Part shown: in pieces, positions 60,796 through 64,000 of the stretch
Position numbering within the stretch: the first letter of the stretch is position 1
How the letters are laid out: each line of letters begins with the position of its first letter
NCBI RefSeq assembly: GCF_036924745.1
Contig: NZ_JAZHSD010000001.1
Location: 6,509,001-6,573,000 of the forward strand
Length of the DNA: 64,000 nucleotides
Reading direction: 5' to 3'
Source of the DNA: Bradyrhizobium sp. AZCC 1693
Lineage (GTDB): Bacteria > Pseudomonadota > Alphaproteobacteria > Rhizobiales > Xanthobacteraceae
Notes under the pieces: generated by a model
Databases searched by the model: none
Seen by the model: only the letters and a program-made list of their open reading frames with translations
Told to the model about the DNA's origin: nothing
Program-made: the position numbers and the translations under genes

Positions 60796-61457
60796 TCTTC
60801 GGTACCTTCTTCGATAGAGGACACATAGGGTTCGATGGATCGTACGATCTCGCCCGAACGGATCGGAACGCAATCGGGCGGAAAGTCCTGATGGAAACGC
60901 GCGCCGGCTTTCCCTGCGCGGTCGATAAAGCGTTCGAGGTGATCCATGGCGCCGCTGGGCAGATCGTGCAGCACCATCAGGCTCCACGGCTGCGACCGGC
61001 ACTGCTCCAGGGCTCGGTCGGTCCAGCCGTCCGGATCGTCCCAGTCGCGCGGGATCGCGTTCCAGAGCACGCAGCTATGCTTGTTGCGCGTGAGGTATTC
61101 GACGACGGAAGGCTTCAACAACCGCTCGTCGAGATTGCCGCCGCCGCCGAACGGCCGGAACCAGCGCTGTGGGTGCGCGAGGTCGCCGATCGCGGCCTGC
61201 GTCCGGCCGATCTCATGCTGTGCCGCATCGGGATCGTGTTGCTGCCCAAGTGGCACCGTGTGTGTAAAAGTGTGATTGCCGATCCAGTGGCCTTCGTCAT
61301 GGGCCCGCGCCGCAAGCCGGCGGCGTTCGGGGTCGCCAAGCTTCTCGCCGATCACGAAGAAGGTCGCCTTGATGCCGCGTTCGCGTAAGGTATCGAGCAC
61401 GCGCGGCGTCACGCCGGGCTCGGGACCATTGTCGAATGTCAGCGTCAGGTCGAACAC
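60792..61457 (-). CDS. NodB-like polysaccharide deacetylase family protein
   Basis: A 221-residue carbohydrate-esterase-4-type protein starting with GTG: LTFDNGPEPGVTPRVLDTLR (motif 1 with TFDNGP instead of the usual TFDDGP), EGHWIGNHTFTHTVPLGQ (motif 2 with the His ligands), and RWFRPFGGGGNLDERLL. No signal peptide is seen, so a cytoplasmic amide-hydrolase role is as likely as cell-wall deacetylation. It sits in an operon between the ABC permease and the FAH gene. Confidence 0.85.
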   Translation of the reverse strand: MFDLTLTFDNGPEPGVTPRVLDTLRERGIKATFFVIGEKLGDPERRRLAARAHDEGHWIGNHTFTHTVPLGQQHDPDAAQHEIGRTQAAIGDLAHPQRWFRPFGGGGNLDERLLKPSVVEYLTRNKHSCVLWNAIPRDWDDPDGWTDRALEQCRSQPWSLMVLHDLPSGAMDHLERFIDRAGKAGARFHQDFPPDCVPIRSGEIVRSIEPYVSSIEEGTEE

Positions 61458-61468
61458 GCAGCCCTCCG

Positions 61469-62269
61469 TCAGGTCGCAGGCTGAATGGCGTCGGCGGTGA
61501 TCTCATCGGCGGCGCGCTGGCCGGCGCGTGACCCCGTCTGCCAGATCGCCGCCTTGCGCTCGATCCACTTGATCGCGGCGTTGAAGGCGATCGCCATCGC
61601 CAGCACCAGGAGAACGCCGGCGAAGACGTGCGGGCTGTCGAGAATGGTGCGGTAGCGCGAGATCAGATAGCCGATGCCGGCGGATGAGATCAGCATTTCC
61701 GATACCACGACGCCGACGATCACAAGCGCGCCGCCGACGCGCAGCCCCGACAGCACGGTCGGGATTGCCGCCGGAATGATGACGCGAACCAGCCGCTGGC
61801 TCAGCGTCGCGCCCATGCTGCGGGCGGCGAGCAATAGCTGCGGATCGATGGTCTGGATCCCGGCGGCGGTCGCGAGCATCGTCGGCAGGAAGCCGTAGAT
61901 CGAGGCGAAGGCGATCTTGGATTCCGAGCCGATGCCGAGCCACACCGTGAAGACGGGATAGAGGATGACCAGCGGCACCGCGTAGAGGCTCGATACCATC
62001 GGCATGATCAGGATACGCGGCCGCGGCAGGCTACCGACGATGGCGCCGAGCAGGATGCCGCCGCCGCAAGCGAACGCCATCGAGATCGCGACCTCGTAGA
62101 GCGTGACGGCAAGCGCGTGTCCGTATTCGCCGGCCTCGTTCCATCCGGCTGCAAGCGTCGAGGACAGCGACGGCAGGAACAGCTCGGGAATGAGGCCCGT
62201 GCGCGGCAGGATTTCCCACAGCGCGATCAGGCCGATCACGATTAGTCTCCGAAGCGTTGTCGCGGTCAT
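61469..62269 (-). CDS. ABC transporter permease, NitT/TauT type (second permease)
   Basis: A 266-residue inner-membrane permease with about six helices (GLIALWEILPRTGLIPELFL near the start) and the BPD loop QTIDPQLLLAARSMGATLSQ. It belongs to the same class as SsuC and TauC. Two permease genes flank one ATPase gene, which suggests a heterodimeric channel. It follows the ATPase by seven bases and precedes the deacetylase by 11. Confidence 0.9.
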   Translation of the reverse strand: MTATTLRRLIVIGLIALWEILPRTGLIPELFLPSLSSTLAAGWNEAGEYGHALAVTLYEVAISMAFACGGGILLGAIVGSLPRPRILIMPMVSSLYAVPLVILYPVFTVWLGIGSESKIAFASIYGFLPTMLATAAGIQTIDPQLLLAARSMGATLSQRLVRVIIPAAIPTVLSGLRVGGALVIVGVVVSEMLISSAGIGYLISRYRTILDSPHVFAGVLLVLAMAIAFNAAIKWIERKAAIWQTGSRAGQRAADEITADAIQPAT

Positions 62270-62276
62270 GTCAGCC

Positions 62277-63074
62277 TCATGCCGATTTGCGGATGTGCCG
62301 CCAGATGCGGTCGCGCAGGCTGCCGAACGTGTCGCCGCTCAGCATCTCATAGGTGCGCGGGCGCGGCAGCGAGACCTGCAGATGATCGACGATGCGGCCG
62401 GGCCGCGGCGACATCACGATCACCTCGTCGGCGAGATAGACCGCTTCCGTCAGGCTGTGGGTGACGAACACTACCGTCTTGCCGGTGGCGGCCCAGATCC
62501 GCAGCAGTTCGTCGCCCATGGTCATGCGGGTCTGTTCGTCGAGGGCTGCAAACGGTTCGTCCATCAGCAGCACCGGCGGGTCCTGCACCAGCCCGCGCGC
62601 GATCGAGACGCGCTGCTTCATGCCGCCGGATAGTTCGTGCGGATGGCGCTTGCCGAAGCCGTCGAGGCCGACGAGTTTTAGCGCATCCTGCGCCCTGGCA
62701 CGGCGATCGCTCCTGGTGACGCCGCGCAGCGCCAGCGGAAACTCGACATTCTCTTCCGCTGTCAGCCAGGGAAACAGGCTGGCTTCCTGGAACACCACGC
62801 CAACGCGGTTCGGGTCGGGCTCGGGGATCGGCGCGCCGCTGATGGTAATCGTGCCTGATGTCTGCTGGCGCAGCCCGGCCATCATCATCAGAAGCGTCGA
62901 CTTGCCGCAGCCGCTCGGGCCGACCAGCACGACGAAACGGCCGGGTTTGACGTCGAGCGAAACGTCTTCCAGCGCGACGACGTCCTGCGTCGTGGTCTTG
63001 AAGACCTGCCCGACATTGCGGACCTCGATCGCGCCGGCCGGCTTCAGCGGGGTTATGTTCGCCAATGGCTGCAT
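62277..63074 (-). CDS. ABC transporter ATP-binding protein, NitT/TauT type
   Basis: A 265-residue ABC ATPase with Walker [22 protein letters not shown]-loop FQEASLFPWLTAEENVEFPL, signature ELSGGMKQRVSIARGLVQDP and Walker B PPVLLMDEPFAALDEQTRMT, then H-loop FVTHSLTEAVYLAD. It energises the two-permease importer. The start is either 63074 or 63089, both inside the upstream permease gene. Confidence 0.93.
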   Translation of the reverse strand: MQPLANITPLKPAGAIEVRNVGQVFKTTTQDVVALEDVSLDVKPGRFVVLVGPSGCGKSTLLMMMAGLRQQTSGTITISGAPIPEPDPNRVGVVFQEASLFPWLTAEENVEFPLALRGVTRSDRRARAQDALKLVGLDGFGKRHPHELSGGMKQRVSIARGLVQDPPVLLMDEPFAALDEQTRMTMGDELLRIWAATGKTVVFVTHSLTEAVYLADEVIVMSPRPGRIVDHLQVSLPRPRTYEMLSGDTFGSLRDRIWRHIRKSA

Positions 63075-63805
63075 CGTGTTTCCACCCATCTGACCAGTTC
63101 GTTGAAGGCAATCGCGATGGCCGCGATCATCACCACGCCGGCCAGCAATTGCTTCATCTGGAAGTTTTCGCCCCAGGTCGCGATCTGATGGCCGATGCCG
63201 TCGCGCGAGGCGTACATTTCGGCGAGGATGACGCCGGTGAGATTGAAGATCATCGAGATCCGCAGCGCCTCCAGCAGGACGGGAAGCATGCTCGGCAGAT
63301 AGACGCGAAACGCGGTCTGCATGGGCGTGGCGCCATACGAGCGGGCAACCGTCAGATGCTCGACCTTGACCGACTCCACCGCTGTCGTGGTCGACATGAT
63401 CACGATGAAGATGGTCGAGAAGAACCCGAAGCCGACCTTTTGCGAAAAGCCGACCCCGAACACCAGGATGAACATCGGCAGGAAGATCGACTTCGGGATG
63501 CTGAAGGCGAAGAACAGCAGCGGCTTTGCCACGTCGGCAAAGTAGCGGTTCTCCGCGATCAGGAAGCCGATCAGCGCGCCGACGGGAACAGCGAGCGCGA
63601 ACGCGGTCACTACCTCGGTCGCGGTGACGGCGAGGTCCTTGCGCACGCTCGCCCGCTGCAGCAGATCGCCCAACGTTGCCAGCGTGTCGGACGCGGAGGG
63701 AAGCAGGCGCGGATTGACGATGCCGGCCCGCGACAGCATTTCCCATATCGCAAACAGCGCCACCACGATGGCGACCCGTGCCGCCTTTACGCCTAATCCG
63801 CGCAT
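63053..63805 (-). CDS. ABC transporter permease, NitT/TauT type (first permease)
   Basis: A 250-residue permease with about six helices and the SsuC-like signature VKVEHLTVARSYGATPMQTA and ALRISMIFNLTGVILAEMYA. It lies between the binding-protein gene and the ATPase gene and overlaps the latter by 22 bases. Sequence differs clearly from the other permease gene, so they are not recent duplicates. Confidence 0.92.
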   Translation of the reverse strand: MRGLGVKAARVAIVVALFAIWEMLSRAGIVNPRLLPSASDTLATLGDLLQRASVRKDLAVTATEVVTAFALAVPVGALIGFLIAENRYFADVAKPLLFFAFSIPKSIFLPMFILVFGVGFSQKVGFGFFSTIFIVIMSTTTAVESVKVEHLTVARSYGATPMQTAFRVYLPSMLPVLLEALRISMIFNLTGVILAEMYASRDGIGHQIATWGENFQMKQLLAGVVMIAAIAIAFNELVRWVETRCSHWRT

Positions 63806-63814
63806 CGCGCCGCC

Positions 63815-64000
63815 TCAGGGTCTGGTCGGAACCGGCTTGAACTGCGTCGAGATGATCTCGGCGGCAGGCCCAAGGTCCTTCATGCCGCCGGCCTTGGCCA
63901 TGTCGAGCGCGAGCTGGAGCTGCTCCGGAATCTTCGCACCCTCCATGCTGCCGTCGGTTTCCAGCTTCATGATGGTGTGCTCATACTCCAGCGCCGCGAT
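63815..64000 (-). CDS. ABC transporter substrate-binding protein, NitT/TauT type (3' end only)
   Basis: The last 61 residues of a binding protein are in the window (ending KDLGPAAEIISTQFKPVPTR); the rest lies beyond the right edge. The position ten bases before the first permease gene supports the assignment as its binding protein. The sequence is too short for domain assignment. Confidence 0.7.
   Translation of the reverse strand: MAALEYEHTIMKLETDGSMEGAKIPEQLQLALDMAKAGGMKDLGPAAEIISTQFKPVPTRP

Noticed and set aside
1..64000. CRISPR arrays, rRNA genes, phage structural genes, restriction systems
   Set aside because: No regularly spaced repeats, rRNA sequence or such protein families were seen. 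The palindromic repeats are dispersed, not arrayed.

Overview
The window looks like chromosomal DNA from a Bradyrhizobium-type alphaproteobacterium (order Hyphomicrobiales). The evidence is the high G+C content, several gene families typical of this group (DUF2336, DUF4112, SciP/DUF1153, FlbD, a PmtA-type methyltransferase), and short dispersed palindromes of the kind common in Bradyrhizobium chromosomes. No plasmid replication or conjugation genes, intact insertion sequence, rRNA operon or CRISPR array is visible. The species assignment is inference from gene content only.

Layout. 0.4-9 kb: housekeeping and conserved genes (YbaK-type tRNA deacylase, purA, a proline-rich membrane protein, DUF2336, small membrane proteins, a decayed AraC fragment). 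9-15.8 kb: methionine sulfoxide repair (cytoplasmic MsrB, exported MsrA), an exported TPR-caspase protein, a RecD-like helicase and a luciferase-like monooxygenase. 15.8-22.6 kb: an organosulfur (ssu) locus with one substrate-binding protein divergent from an operon of two more binding proteins, SsuD, SsuC, SsuB and a flavin reductase. 23-31.3 kb: a Caulobacter-like flagellar block on the minus strand (fliK-flgD, sciP, fliF-fliG-fliH-fliN-flbD) with a CtrA-like box before fliF. 31.5-34.1 kb: mnmA, a PmtA-like methyltransferase and an elongator tRNA-Met with a good promoter.

The segment from the tRNA to about 39.6 kb has an accessory character. It holds an HtrA-like protein whose catalytic serine is alanine, a DinJ/YafQ-type toxin-antitoxin pair, a frameshifted transposase remnant and small proteins of unknown function. 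Core metabolism resumes with a succinate-semialdehyde dehydrogenase. From 41.2 to 50.4 kb lies a nitrate assimilation region: a fused PP2C phosphatase/Ser-Thr kinase and a NarK transporter on the minus strand, and nirB-nirD-nasA on the plus strand. The nirB leader carries a sigma-54-type promoter followed by two hexaloop hairpins that resemble an ANTAR (NasT) target.

After an exported beta-rich protein and a TetR-nhaA pair, 53.3-64 kb holds a probable catabolic region. A 3Fe-4S ferredoxin and cytochrome P450 are followed by VOC, carboxymuconolactone-decarboxylase-like, DOPA-dioxygenase-like and SnoaL-like genes. A converging operon encodes a two-permease NitT/TauT-type ABC importer, a NodB-like deacetylase, a fumarylacetoacetate-hydrolase family enzyme and a MetE-like methyltransferase. 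The substrate cannot be read from sequence. The most interesting observations are the catalytically dead HtrA, the sigma-54 plus ANTAR leader, the kinase/phosphatase beside NarK, the CtrA box next to sciP, the exported caspase, and the P450/MetE-like/ABC cluster.
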